From: Bolinopsis microptera | Lineage: Eukaryota > Ctenophora > Tentaculata > Lobata > Bolinopsidae | DNA length: 64,000 nt | NCBI RefSeq assembly: GCF_026151205.1 | Contig: NC_087076.1 | Location: forward strand, 2,875,902 to 2,939,901 | Direction of reading: 5' to 3' | In this document: positions 10,101 through 21,546 of the stretch, piece after piece | Numbering within the stretch: the stretch's first letter is position 1 | How the letters are laid out: each line of letters starts with the position of its first letter | The notes under the pieces: model-generated | Database searches by the model: none | Told to the model about the DNA's origin: nothing | Seen by the model: only the letters and a program-made list of their open reading frames with translations | Program-made: the position numbers and the translations under genes

Positions 10101-12028
10101 CTTATAATTAGACTTCCATCACACTCTTCTCCTTGTGGCGCATACATTTTCTCTTTTTTAGAAGCACAGCAGTATTTTCCATTGAAGTAGGCATTTGGGT
10201 GACTTGAGGGACACAGCCCTAGGGTGAGTAGTGTGGCAAAATTTGTGGCACAATCATATTGCCCTCTACATGTATTCAAGGATAAATAGTTTATGTTAAG
10301 TATTTGTGGTGCCCAACTATCAAATAACCAGTACAGCTCTAACCACATCAAATCTTTGTTCAATGGCAAAAAACGTTCCTATTATTTTAGTTTTATCATG
10401 AGCAACCTCTTACCATTTCTTTATAATTCAGCTTGCGTCGAATACTCGAATTACTCAGCATATTCTAAGAAATTATTTACACTAACAATAAGTCTAGTTA
10501 TTTGAATAGTACCACTTTACACACTACCACTGCACTTACCACATGTAGGTATATCACAGAGCTCCCATCGAGGATCACTTCCTTCACCATTATAACACCA
10601 GGGTGCTACCTCACTGAGAACAGTTTACAAATGTTGAAATGTTACTTCAGAGCTTTGGAAAAGTGAAATGACGTATAATTTATGTTTACCCATTCAATGC
10701 AGACTTTCATCTAATAAAGATTTTGCAGACCCAACTTTGTACATGACTGTTTGGATCAGAAAACTTACTTGTCTGGATTTCTGCAATAGTTCTCTTCCAG
10801 TCCTGCATGAGGGTAACTGAAAATAATATTGTCATAAACTTTGTTTTACTAAAATATTGTCATGATGCTGAAAAACTTTGAATTGATATGTATAAGATAT
10901 GCATTATGCAACACTTCAAATAACATTTAAATTGTAATCTAATGTAATGTGATAAAACAGTTTCAATCAGCTTATCGAAGTTTTGTTGTAATCAAGCAAG
11001 CTTGATGCTGTGAGCTTCAGGCTATTTTGAATGGCATATTTCAATGCCCTTATTAAGACTGGTAATAAATAATATTTTAATAAAACTTCCTTACTTGTCA
11101 TGAGTTCTACTGTGAGAATTAGGTGTATGAGAATCCCATCTCTGGCAGGTGTGTCCTGATACCGTCACAGATATGTTTCCTCTGTACCTTGATCCATTCT
11201 CATCCGTTTCTTCAACACACACATCTGATACTGGAATTTTGTTTTATTATAAATATTTCTAATATTTCTAATAATGTGTTTATTCTAGAAGTGCTCTCCC
11301 TTTAAGCTGGTTGTATTTAAAGCTCTATTCTGTGAATTTTGTAATTTTGCATAAGTCTAATTATAATTAAGGAAAGTGTCATTTGGTCCTTATCCATTTT
11401 GTTAGATTGTCTTAATTTTGTTACCTCAAATCATATCAAGACTGTTGCGGTTATGTTTCAAGTGTTGGTCTACCCTTTGGGTTTGTAAGCCACTTGATTT
11501 TAAAACAAATATCTAATAGTTCTAACAGCTGTGTTATCTGTTATAGACCTACCTTTAATCGGCATATACACTAGAGTGCGTTCCATTTCCAGGTTATCTG
11601 GCATCTCACTGCCACCCTCAGTTCCTTCCTCAGGTTCATTTCTAGATTTATCATCTGACTTTGGTTTCCGTATTTCGTTCATCCATGAATCATCATAACT
11701 TTCCTGAAAGTTTACACTTGGTCAGCAGGGACTTTCAACAAATTTGCTGCAGGATCTCATAGTGAGATTACTATTGACAATTATTTCAGTTGTTAGAAAT
11801 TGCATATATTTGATAAAATCATCTGAGGATTGATTTAGAAATAACGATCTAAAGTTATGTGTAATGCTTTTAAAAGAATTTTTCATTTGTTAAAGTTAAA
11901 GTAAAATGTTAATGTAGAATATTGACTTAATGATAGATACTCACTGGTGTACGGTTCCCGTCGTCATAGTGTTTTGCAAACACCGTGTGTACAAACAACA
12001 GGTAGAGAATACTCCTAAATACTCTCAT
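7176..12028 (-). CDS. Secreted kringle / Cys-rich / transglutaminase-like / discoidin protein
   Basis: Seven exons join in frame on the minus strand: 12028-11945, 11703-11553, 11230-11095, 10816-10769, 10613-10540, 10218-9808, 9220-7176, giving 982 residues. Exon 1 encodes a signal peptide ('[18 protein letters not shown]'). Exons 3-5 make one kringle (about 83-163: '[13 protein letters not shown]', 'EENYCRNPD', '[17 protein letters not shown]'). Exon 6 holds two eight-Cys repeats of about 58 residues ('[14 protein letters not shown]', '[18 protein letters not shown]'). Exon 7 holds a transglutaminase-like domain with '[11 protein letters not shown]', '[10 protein letters not shown]' and '[10 protein letters not shown]', fitting a Cys/His/Asp triad near residues 537, 563 and 580. 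Two F5/8C-like modules follow, including '[17 protein letters not shown]'. An extracellular or secretory-pathway role acting on protein or glycan is inferred. The substrate is unknown and I know no named orthologue. Kringle and triad are clear; the discoidin calls are less so. Confidence 0.85.
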
Positions 12029-12838
12029 CCTTCGAAAAGATATTACAAAAATGTTATCTTTGATTATAACTTAGGAGAAAAAATCAGTTGCAAGTGAGAA
12101 CAAAATGTTAACTATTTCCAATAACATTGATGAATGTAACCACTGTTAACACGATTTAGAAGTTGAGAATAAAAGGTGATGAAACAATCGTTATTTACAA
12201 GCAAATTATACTAGTTTGGTGGCAAGGTTCAATAACTATTTGACCTGAACTTGGTTACTACTGCGATATTAAAACGTGATTAACACAAACACTTGTTCAA
12301 GATAAAAAATAATGATGCAGCTCAGAGAAATCAAAACTTCCGGCCATAAATTAATTGAAACTTATAAAGGGACACAAGAACCGGATGCAATATTTTATAT
12401 AAAATTGTTTCGTTATCTTAGCGTGAACTCAATTCGATTCTTCAAACTGCTACTCAAATTTCCTGATTATATATAATAAATCTCTAAACTTTTCCGCACT
12501 TAATTACAGAACTTGCAGGAGATGTGAAGTCCTTCTTCGTCTTATCTACTCAAATTTCCTGATTATAAAATAAATCTCTAAACTTTTCCGCTCTTAATTA
12601 CAGAACTTGCAGGAGATGTGAAGTCCCGCTTCGTCTTATCTGCATGCTTTGAATTATTGCTATCTTGATTTGATTTAAAACGTTCATTAAATAATACAAA
12701 AATATACAACTGGCACAAGTAGCATAATTTGACTGTACTGTAAGATTATGAAAACCAGTAACATTCATGTACATTGTACGTGCTCTGGTCTATTTCTCTG
12801 GCCCCCAGGAAAGAGCGCCAATAGTTTGTGGTTAAGCC
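12029..12838. promoter_or_regulatory. Divergent intergenic region between kringle gene and INTS5
   Basis: The start codons of the minus-strand kringle gene (12028) and the plus-strand INTS5 gene (12839) face away from each other across 810 bp, so both promoters must lie here or just inside. No TATA box is convincing. The main structure is a 95-bp direct duplication at 12451-12640. Confidence 0.5.
12451..12640 (+). repeat. Direct 95-bp duplication in the divergent promoter region
   Basis: Unit 1 (12451-12546) and unit 2 (12547-12640) share 'TACTCAAATTTCCTGATTAT', 'CTCTAAACTTTTCCGC' and 'TTAATTACAGAACTTGCAGG', differing by a few bases. Being recent and directly abutting, it doubles any regulatory site or 5' UTR contained in the unit. 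Confidence 0.9.
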
Positions 12839-15493
12839 ATGTTTTGGTATATTTCTACTATCTTGTATGAAATCAGTTGTTTTTTGGAAGAAGGTTTTGG
12901 AGTTTGGGCTGAGGTGTTTTGACTGTAAAATATAGATTATAAATTGAATTATACTTTTATCATAGAATTAAACATTTTACCTATTTCCCCCCAAACAGAT
13001 GTAAATACTCTATTTAATATAATATTCACAGGTACCAACCCATGGTCAGAAAACAACATGTCAAACTACCAAACTCTTCACAAGATTGCGTACTGTAACG
13101 CTAACAAATCAACAGACCTAATAACTTGTAGTGAAGCAGTGTACCAGGTACTAAATGAGACCTCTGTCGGCCACTCTGCAGCTTTAGAGCGTTTGTTCTA
13201 TCTTGTCATGTCCTGCGAGGGCTTGGAACACAAGGTCAGACGGGCCATGATTCCTGCAAGAGACCCTGTCAAGCTGGATTTGGAGCACAACATTAAGAAG
13301 TCACTAGATGTGATATATCACAAGATGGGTCATAAAAAGTATAACCAGGACATGATTCTGGTTATTCTACAATGGTGTTTCAAAGTTTTGACCCAGGTGG
13401 GTGAAATGTTGAAGCTTCTCATTATTGTCAATAAAATGCTGCTATCAGCCGCCGAGACCCTGTACAAGGAGGATGAGGACTCTTATGTGGAAAAGATTTT
13501 CGACTTATTCTCGAAAGAGTGTCCTTCTCCCTCAGATAAAACTGCCACTATACTTGTCAAAGTTCTAAATCCCTATCCCAAAATTACGTCACAAATTGTC
13601 AGAAGGTCTTTTGAGGCTTTCACAAATAAAACTGCTAGCTTTGGAACATTTAAGAGCGTTATATCTGAGTTAAGCAAGTACAACTGTAACTTAGTCAGCA
13701 CGGCCGTTATGGACCTGTTAGAGGAAGAGAGTGCGGTGAATCAGAAAGTTGGTTTTGTTCTAAATGTCCTGTGTTCCATACCTGCTCTTCAACCTGTTTC
13801 TATAATGCTTCTCAATGACAGTCAGGCGTTTAAAAAGCTGATGAACAGCTCCAAAGAAGCCCTCAGTACAACCATGATAGATGATTTGGCGAAACTGTTC
13901 ATGCACTCTCAAGTTAATTCTTACAGCACTGTCATGTCTTTGCTGGAACAAGATGTAGATTCCACTTCCCTTGGACCTAGTCTTCTCCAGAAAATACTTC
14001 TGAACTTAGAGTTGGCTGTTTATGGAGTGATTGAAGCTAAGGACAAGAACATTATGTTCATTGAAAATATGTCAAGCTCTGAAGACATAAAGATGTTTTG
14101 TAAATGTTTGACTTACCAGAAACCATACAAACATCCTTATATTTTGAAATGTCTTTTCATCATTTGCATCTACAAAGGACTATGTGTTGCCAAAACTGTT
14201 ATCACAGAACTCATTTTAACTCAACCCCTGGAGAGATTTGAGGCTCTTCTAGATGACATCAAGGGGTTGTATCCTAACATCAGCTTTAGCTGTTTTAAAA
14301 CGGTTCTGAATGATGTTAGGAATCTTGCTGGTGGCCAAGCAGAATTATTTTTGTTCTTCGAAAATTCAGATAAGCTTAAATTGTATGGACATCACGAGTT
14401 GACATCTACAGATATGGTTGAGATAGCAGCTATCCTTCATGAAACTGACAATTATAAACTTATTTCGTTCCTCGTACGTTTTCTAGAGCCGAGGGCTATT
14501 GACATTGCTGACACTATTTACATAACAAATACTATTTTCGATGTTTTCATCACATTTGTTAACCGAATCACATCTGCTGATGTTGATATAGAATTGCTTG
14601 AATCAATAAGTGAGTTGAAAGGAAATGTCATCAAATGGTGTCCTATAAAAGATTGCATCAGACTTACAATTCTTCACAATCTATTGACGTCTCTAACTAC
14701 GGATGATTTGAGCAAAACAGCGAAATTTGTTGACGATGATAGCAACAAAAACTCAGTTATCTGCAGTCTGAAATCTGCTATTGTTGAGAGCGAGGAAGAT
14801 GTGCACAGAGGGAAGATCAGAAGGCTGGTGAGGGTTCCTAACAAAGGCTGCAGTAACATTTTAGTGGTACAAAGTGTTATGAACCTTCTCCAAAGCATCA
14901 TCAGTAACTCCCCCAAAGCTGGCAAGGAGCTCAGTAAATTCCTACTCGATTTTCTGTGTCCTGATGTGAATCTCGAGGCACCTTGGCCAGACAATGCTGC
15001 TATTAAAGCTGCCATTGAACGGGATCTCAATGTTATGAATACTTTTGATCGCACCCCAATTTTGTGGAACATATTTGAGGAAGCACTTTCTACAAAAAAC
15101 TCAGATTTAGTTGTAATAGTGAGGGCCATGTTAGTGGTCCTGATCTCATTCTGGTCCTCCAGTCGTGTGAAGAAATGTTCTGAGTCTCCCCCTCATCTGA
15201 AGAACACAGTAAAACTGTTAGATTTGCTGAGCAAGGTGGAGTGGATACCTGCTCCCATGCTCAACATATCTCAGATAATTCCTGTTATATCTCCTTTTGA
15301 AGCTATGAATCTCCTGTTTGAGGTCACTAATCATTTTAAAATTCATGCCCCACATATGTCGATGGTACCGGTGACAAAGTTTCAGATGTCTCTCAAAGAT
15401 GCAGTGTGCCTGATTGTTCAGAACAATATTGAGAGTGTTGGTGTCACGGCCTTTCTTTTTGCTCGGTGGGGAATCTCTTCTGGTGGGGCGTAG
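12839..15493 (+). CDS. INTS5: Integrator complex subunit 5
   Basis: Helical-repeat scaffold of the Integrator complex, which cleaves nascent snRNA and other transcripts of RNA polymerase II in the nucleus. Two exons join in frame: 12839-12893 and 13032-15493, giving 838 residues (human about 1,019, with Pro-rich loops absent here). The short first exon gives 'YEISCFLEEGTNPW', resembling 'QEIKAFLTGVDPI' at the human N-terminus, which is why I prefer this start over the in-frame ATG at 13058. The C-terminal part is diagnostic: 'CPDVNLEAPWPDNAAIKAAI' followed by 'ERDLNVM', and 'VISPFEAMNLLFEV', match the human C-terminal region. The rest is alpha-helical without catalytic motifs. A consensus AATAAA lies at 15665. 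The first intron has a weak donor (GTTTTG), so the exon 1 call is less certain than the rest. Confidence 0.82.
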
Positions 15494-15664
15494 AATGATC
15501 TGGAGCACTTTTTAATAGTTTTATTTCAATTTCGTGATGTTGTGCTTCTATTTCTTATTGTTCTTATTGATCCCTGATTCCCTAGTATGTATTGACTTTT
15601 GACCTTAATTAATTTTCTACATAAGATCTATATTTAATGTTACGTATCATAGTTGTTTAATTGT

Positions 15665-15670
15665 AATAAA
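15665..15670 (+). terminator. Polyadenylation signal AATAAA for INTS5
   Basis: AATAAA 172 bp past the INTS5 stop and 133 bp before the CLUAP1 start codon; the two genes are therefore tightly packed. Confidence 0.6.
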
Positions 15671-15802
15671 CCCCAAACCTGTATGTTTTATATTATTTAT
15701 TACAATTTATTCTTCTTTCGTGAATTATAAAACGTAATTTGTAAATAATTAAATCTACATTTATATGATCGATATTTTATTCCCTAGGACTAGGATTGAA
15801 CA

Positions 15803-18800
15803 ATGTCGTTTAAAGATCTCAGATGTAAGTACTTCTATCCTTGTAGACTGTAGAATGAACTATTATTACCTTATTTTGAGTCTGCTGAGCTAAACTTTAC
15901 TTTTAATTGAGGACGAATTTTGAATATTTTGAGATTGGTGATCATTATTTGACATTTTTTCAGATTTCACGGAAATGATGCGAGCACTTGGTTATCCTCG
16001 TCAGATTTCTATGGAGAATTTCCGGCAGCCTAATTTCCCTCTAGTCGCAGAAATATTGATGTGGCTAGTAAAAAGGTTGGGGACATGCCCGGCTAAAGAG
16101 CCTTAGCTAGACTTTAGAATTGATAAGAATTTTGTGAGATTTCATACCAGATCAACCCTTTTTAAATCTCGCTAATAAGTTTTTAGGCAGTTTAAACTTA
16201 TAGAGCTTATCTTCAGATACGAACCAAACGCTAGTCTGCCTCACGACATTGATACAGAAGATGACAGAGTGATATTCATCAAATATGTTTCTCAGTTTAT
16301 GGTTCGTTCACAAAAATTTCAATGCTTATCGAATATTCCAGGAGTTTTTATTTCATCCGCATATCTACTCGTGCGAATAGGTCGCACCATCTCGCCATAA
16401 ATCATCAGTAAACCTTGCTACTTCTAATGAGTAATGACCATTTCTTTTCAGGCTACGAAAACGAGGATAAAATTGAACCCTAAAAAGTTGTATATGGCAG
16501 ATGGTTACAGTGTTCAAGAGATGTTGAAAGTTGTTTCAATGTTGTACAACGCAGTTAGATCTAATAAAGCAGACCAGGCAAATGAAGATGTGACAGAGCG
16601 CTCATTCGACGTCTCAAACAAGGTAATAGTTTACTTTTTGTTTAGTGAATTTGAGAAATTGTGCAGCCGAGATAGATTTCTAGCATATTAATGTACATTT
16701 AGTTGTACATACACTTCTATTCAAAGATTTGAACTAAAATGGGCAGTAGGTGCAGAGGGAGAGTGGCCTTCCTCGCGCGTTCCGTACATTGTATCTTTTT
16801 ACTAGCCGACATTTGACTGCGTACTTATGCAAGTTTTCACTGTCGTTGGGTTCTAGCGCTCAATTTCAAATATATTAGATAGTTCCAATATAATGACTTG
16901 GTCGCCCAAAACAGTGCGTGCTGTGATACACTGTCATATTTCACAATGAGCAATGACATAATCTATTGCTTTATAAATATGTTAAGAAAACGCTACAAAA
17001 AATCTAATTGTATTTTTTTAATTGTACTAAATTGATATCATGATGTTGACAGAATTTAACTTGTGGCTATAATTTCAGATCTCGGAGTTGAAGCAAGCGA
17101 GACAGTTGGCGACTGAAATAACGATGAGTGGAGCGAAACTGTACGAGCTGTTAGCTGTTGAGGTTGATTTGAGAGAGTTGAGGCTGGCTGCTGTTGCTAG
17201 ACCTCTTGAGATGGGTCAGATAGAGCAGGGAATGAAGAATAAAGTGGTTTCCATGGAGGTAGACAACCTTTAATTGCACTTTGATTAATGCATGATGATG
17301 TAGTAATATCATTTTAGCGCGTATTAGTAAACAAGACATGACTTTAATGTTGAAAATTGTTGCAGAACGAGATCAAAGGGACACAGAATAAGCTGGATAA
17401 CATAGCAAACGACGAGGCGAATCTTGAAGCTAAGATAGAGAAGAAGAAATCGGAACTGGAGCGAAACAACAAGAGGCTGAAAAGTCTGCAGAATGTAAGA
17501 CCTGCCTTCATGGACGAGTTTGAGAAACTGGAGGGAGATCTGAAGAAGTTGTACGAAGTTTACATGGAGAAATTCAGGAATCTGACATATTTGGAGCAGA
17601 TTGTGGAGGCATACGATCGTCAGCAACAAGTCAAAGTAGAGGTTGGTGCATGTTCTTTCAATTACCGAAATTAAGATCAACTCAATCTACATACATGTAC
17701 AGTTGAATCTTACTAGGAAGCCAGATTCAGATTCCACTGCCATTTGTCAGATTAGTTCTCATTTTTGCCACAGAAGACTATTGTCAATGTTTAGAATATT
17801 TTCTACATCGAGATATATACAGTATGTACATATTACATCTAGACGATTAATCTCTGATATTTTCTCTTATGTAGGAATTGTACCTTTATTTGAGAAATCC
17901 TTTAAGTCGTACCATTAGATCTTTTTACACGTTCATTGTGATTCATACATATTACATACTGCATATTAATGCAGTGTTTTGCACAGAGCGTTATTGTTAT
18001 GTATTATATACAGACCCTTCATGTCTGGCCCTGAGTTTCCTCGTCAGTCGCACCCTCACAATGGGGCCTCTTATTATTATACATTATAGTTGTTATGTGT
18101 GTTCACACATTGGTCTCATACTGAAAGGAGTTATCGTCATGGTAATCAGACGAACGAGACTCCATTTATATAATCATAGACAACTCGTTATGTACAGGTA
18201 GAAATTCTTGAACTTCCTTTGGAGAAATTTCCTTGTGTTTGAATTTTACTAACTAAAATTTCAAATTTAGACTTAAAACTGAACTCGTAAGTCGTTGACG
18301 GGAAACACAGATGCCATTCACAAACCCATAACTACGGCAGCAATTCTTGTTAATTGTTCTCAAGGTCCATTAAGATCATATTAAATCTTTAAATGTCGAT
18401 CAGGAATCTAATCTTTGACCCTTCTCCTGTCGCGTTATTTATTTTCAATGTAAGCTTGAAAGTATTACAATGTGTACTGTGTTGCAGTATTCCGTCTTGT
18501 TCTTCACTAGATGTTACCAGTGTCAGTTACCTCTAAGAAGTTTATTGTGATTCATTTTGTTCCTTAAATTTCAATAAGTGACTATATCACATTGGTCTCA
18601 TAGTAGGTAAGAGTTTATCATCATCTTTTTCGGACGGAAGAGACTCGTTTCTAATCACAGACAATTGCTGAGCTGTTAATTAATATAATTGAAGTTTCTT
18701 TTAAGAAATTTCCTTGTGTTTGAGTTATGCGAACTAAAAATTCCCACATTTCCCCAGGAAACAGAGAAGCAATTGAGGAGAATGCAAGATCAGTTGCGTG

Positions 18801-19235
18801 AAGAAGAAAAGAAACTGTTTAATCAAACGGACACGTTTGAGAACTTTGCCGATGATAGCGAAGGAGAGGTCAAAGAAGTAAAGAGTAAGAACCCGAGGAT
18901 TGTTGGGGCAATGGAGGCCTCCGATACTGAAACCGAGGTCTGTTCGAAACACATTTTACGCTCAGAAATCATCCTTTATCTCCTATAATATGATTTAACT
19001 TAACTCCAATTCTTTAACAAAATAGTTCGCCCAATTGAGTGATGACGTCATCTCCTGTTATAAATTATTTACAAATTGTTAACAAAATACCACCCACCAG
19101 GAGGGCAGTGAGTACATATCCTCTGGTAGTGAACTTGCAGGAGAGGGAGAAATGCCCATCAGTGATGACGAAGACGAGGAAACAGACTCTGAGAACTACG
19201 ATGAAAAAGACGACAGTGACGACATAGATTTCTGA
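15803..19235 (+). CDS. CLUAP1: Clusterin-associated protein 1 homologue (IFT38)
   Basis: Component of the intraflagellar transport B complex, needed to build cilia. Eight exons join in frame: 15803-15824, 15964-16075, 16217-16301, 16452-16622, 17079-17258, 17366-17641, 18758-18937, 19101-19235, giving 386 residues (human 413). The N-terminus is highly conserved ('[20 protein letters not shown]') and belongs to the calponin-homology-like fold of IFT54/IFT38 proteins. '[16 protein letters not shown]' and '[17 protein letters not shown]' also match the human protein. Residues of about 180-310 form the coiled coil that pairs with other IFT-B subunits. The last exon is acidic ('[20 protein letters not shown]'), as in vertebrates. 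Four of seven introns use donors with a pyrimidine at +3. A polyadenylation signal lies at 19578. Identification is very secure. Confidence 0.95.
18105..18757 (+). repeat. Diverged duplication inside CLUAP1 intron 6
   Basis: 'ACATTGGTCTCATA' and 'AGAAATTTCCTTGTGTTTGA' occur in the same order at 18105-18242 and 18590-18723, the second immediately before the acceptor of the exon at 18758. The 5' copy lacks an exon. This is an old direct duplication of the intron's 3' part. Confidence 0.6.
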
Positions 19236-19577
19236 AGATATCCGCCGCCTTAAATATGATAAATGGAGAGAATATCCGGGTATCATGTTCGAAACATGTT
19301 TCGTGCTCGGGAGTCAGGGCTATCATGAACGTATCCGACGTCTCAAGTCGTCCTTTTTGATTTTCAGGAATATTTCAGTTCTTATTCATTAGATAAAACG
19401 TAAGAGCGTATTATATATATGCTCGATTAAAAGTTTCAGATTTTGCTTCAGACAGAGTAGCACTGGTTTGCTTCTCGAATATTTAATTTTATGTGTACAG
19501 ATAATTTAAATGTCTATCATGTAATTATATCGATGTAAATATTATTTATTTTTATAGCAGCCAGTTGTTTTCCTAAC

Positions 19578-19583
19578 AATAAA
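19578..19583 (+). terminator. Polyadenylation signal AATAAA for CLUAP1
   Basis: AATAAA 343 bp past the CLUAP1 stop, followed by T/G-rich sequence. A second candidate lies near 19642. Confidence 0.5.
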
Positions 19584-19765
19584 CGTCATATTTTAATTCA
19601 AATCGTTTATCATTGATAACATGTTTTCGTATACTGAACCAATAAATACTTTTCTATTAATCACAAGACCATGATTTATTACTTTTGTTGTGATTTGCTA
19701 GACTCTTATTATATTTCCCTGTAAGATGGTATAATCTGATAAGTTACTGTTATTGTAGCGGTAGG

Positions 19766-20445
19766 ATGCCCAAAAGAGATTGTAACTTGAGTGACGACAG
19801 TCTTTCAGACGATTCAGACGAGCCCGTTTCTAAGGTGTCCATCAGTAAGGTAACTCCTAACATTGTCTTCAAACTACATACAGAACTATTAGACTTCATA
19901 TTATAACTTGAGTCCAAACTTGAGAGTTATTAAATTTAAGTAGTAGATCTCTTAAACCCATTATTTTTCAGAAACCTAGTCACAAGGAAAAGGCAGTTAC
20001 TAAAGAGGTTTGGATTCTCGCAGAGTGTTATCAACTCTCTAATTATTTTAAAAGTCATTAGCACTTAGCAGTTCCTTAATGCTTAAGAACATCATAATCC
20101 TATTTCTTCATAATCTTAATTCTTCATAATTTTATTTTTATCTGACATTATTCATCATTTTACTGGTCTCATTATTTTAGTGTAACTAATTCGGTTTTGG
20201 CAGGTTGCATCTTATAAAAAATATAAAAAATATAAATAAAATATAAAAAATAATATCATAATTATGAGTAATAATATAACCTGCTCCAGGTTAGAGTAGA
20301 GTCAAAACCAGCACCCAAAAAGAAGGCTAAGAAAGAGGCTTCCTCTAGCGATGAAAGTATAGATGATGACTTTGATGATTGTTCTAGCAGGGGACTGGAG
20401 CCAGGAGGATACTGGCTGGAGGAGAAACGGATGCGCAGAATTCAG

Positions 20446-20480
<35 letters not shown>

Positions 20481-20793
20481 GGTTTTACATCTAGGTATAT
20501 AGTTCCAAGGCTCATTTTCAAACTTTGTATAAATTATACTTGAACTTTAAAATCAAAATTGTTGCTTAGTCTTTCTGTTCTTAAGATACTGGAGCAAAAT
20601 TTGACTGAATAAATTTGTTTTGTTTCAGGTCAGACAGTTTAAGGGCAAACCATTGATCGATATCAGAGAAATGTATATGGGAGCAAACGGGATGGCTCCT
20701 GGTAAAAAGGGGATTTCCCTTAATGTTACTGAGTGGAGAAAACTTGTTAAATTGATCAAAAAAGTGGATGATGAAATACTTAAGATCACGTAG
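19766..20793 (+). CDS. SUB1: Transcriptional coactivator PC4/SUB1 homologue
   Basis: Single-stranded-DNA-binding nuclear coactivator of RNA polymerase II. Four exons join in frame: 19766-19849, 19972-20007, 20290-20445, 20629-20793, giving 146 residues (human 127). The N-terminal half is a Ser/Asp- and Lys-rich tail ('DCNLSDDSLSDDSDE', 'SKPAPKKKAKKEASSSDES'), in vertebrates the phosphorylated regulatory part. The C-terminal half carries the PC4 fold: 'VRQFKGKPLIDIREMY' and 'GKKGISLNVTEWRKL' match 'VRDFKGKVLIDIREYW' and 'GRKGISLNPEQWSQL'. The exon 3 donor sits in a GTTA microsatellite. The stop is TAG at 20791-20793; AATAAA at 21432 may be its polyadenylation signal. Identification is secure. 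Confidence 0.93.
20446..20480 (+). repeat. (GTTA)n microsatellite at a SUB1 splice donor
   Basis: Eight full GTTA units plus GTT begin exactly at the exon 3 boundary, so the donor GTTAGT is repeated every four bases. Confidence 0.95.
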
Positions 20794-21546
20794 CCGTTTC
20801 GAGTATTTTTTATGGGTTTTATCTCAACGATGTTCGATCCTTAGATCTTTAGATCCTTAGATCGTAACTCTTTTGTTTTGATGACACGTTTTCACGTGGC
20901 AGGGATTTATTTATTTTTCTTATCTTCAAAGATTGACAATCAATTACATTCATGCCTGTGTGTTTTTTTTGACAAGTTGAATTCTTGACTTGTTTGCACA
21001 ACATGACAACTTCCCAGGCAGAGCCGGATGGCGAATAATTTATTTCATAAAATTATCTTGATTTGAATATTTCATTTTAAATATCGCTGAACGTTATGTT
21101 TTCTTACTCTTATTCCTTGTATATGAAGTAGGTGAAATTTAGAAGATGAGGTGAGATACACTTCTCACATTTACTAAGTTTATTGTTGAAATATAGTGAG
21201 GCACACTCCTCGCTGCTGTATCAGACACACTTCTCACATTTCCTGTTTCTGATAGTGGGACACTCTTCTCACTTTCACTTTATCATGTCGGGACATATTT
21301 CTCGGACGATTAGTTTTAGTGAGACAAGACTTCTGTACAAGTTAGGTACACCAAGTTTCCTTGCATAATACTGTAAAGCCAGTTTACAGATCGAACAGGA
21401 ATCATTTATCAGTGGAATAAACTTACTTTATAATAAACTAAGTATACTGTATATCACATGATATTAATTAATAATATATATGAATATGTGAAGTTTCTAA
21501 ATAAACCTAACAATTAGCAGACACTTAACTAACTCTCAATAATAGG
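20794..21546. other. SUB1-HAUS6 intergenic region
   Basis: Contains the SUB1 3' UTR, a short 'TTAGATC' triplication at about 20840-20863 and three spaced copies of a 'CACACTTCTCACATTT'-like motif at 21160, 21228 and 21262. No gene seen. Confidence 0.4.

Noticed and set aside
12944-13057. N-terminal extension of the INTS5 frame from 12944
   Set aside because: Begins at TTG, not ATG, and the residues look like intron; the acceptor at 13031 with an upstream exon at 12839-12893 fits the family better.
17643-18201. Overlapping plus-strand ORFs in CLUAP1 intron 6
   Set aside because: No homology and they run through the intron between two well-supported exons.
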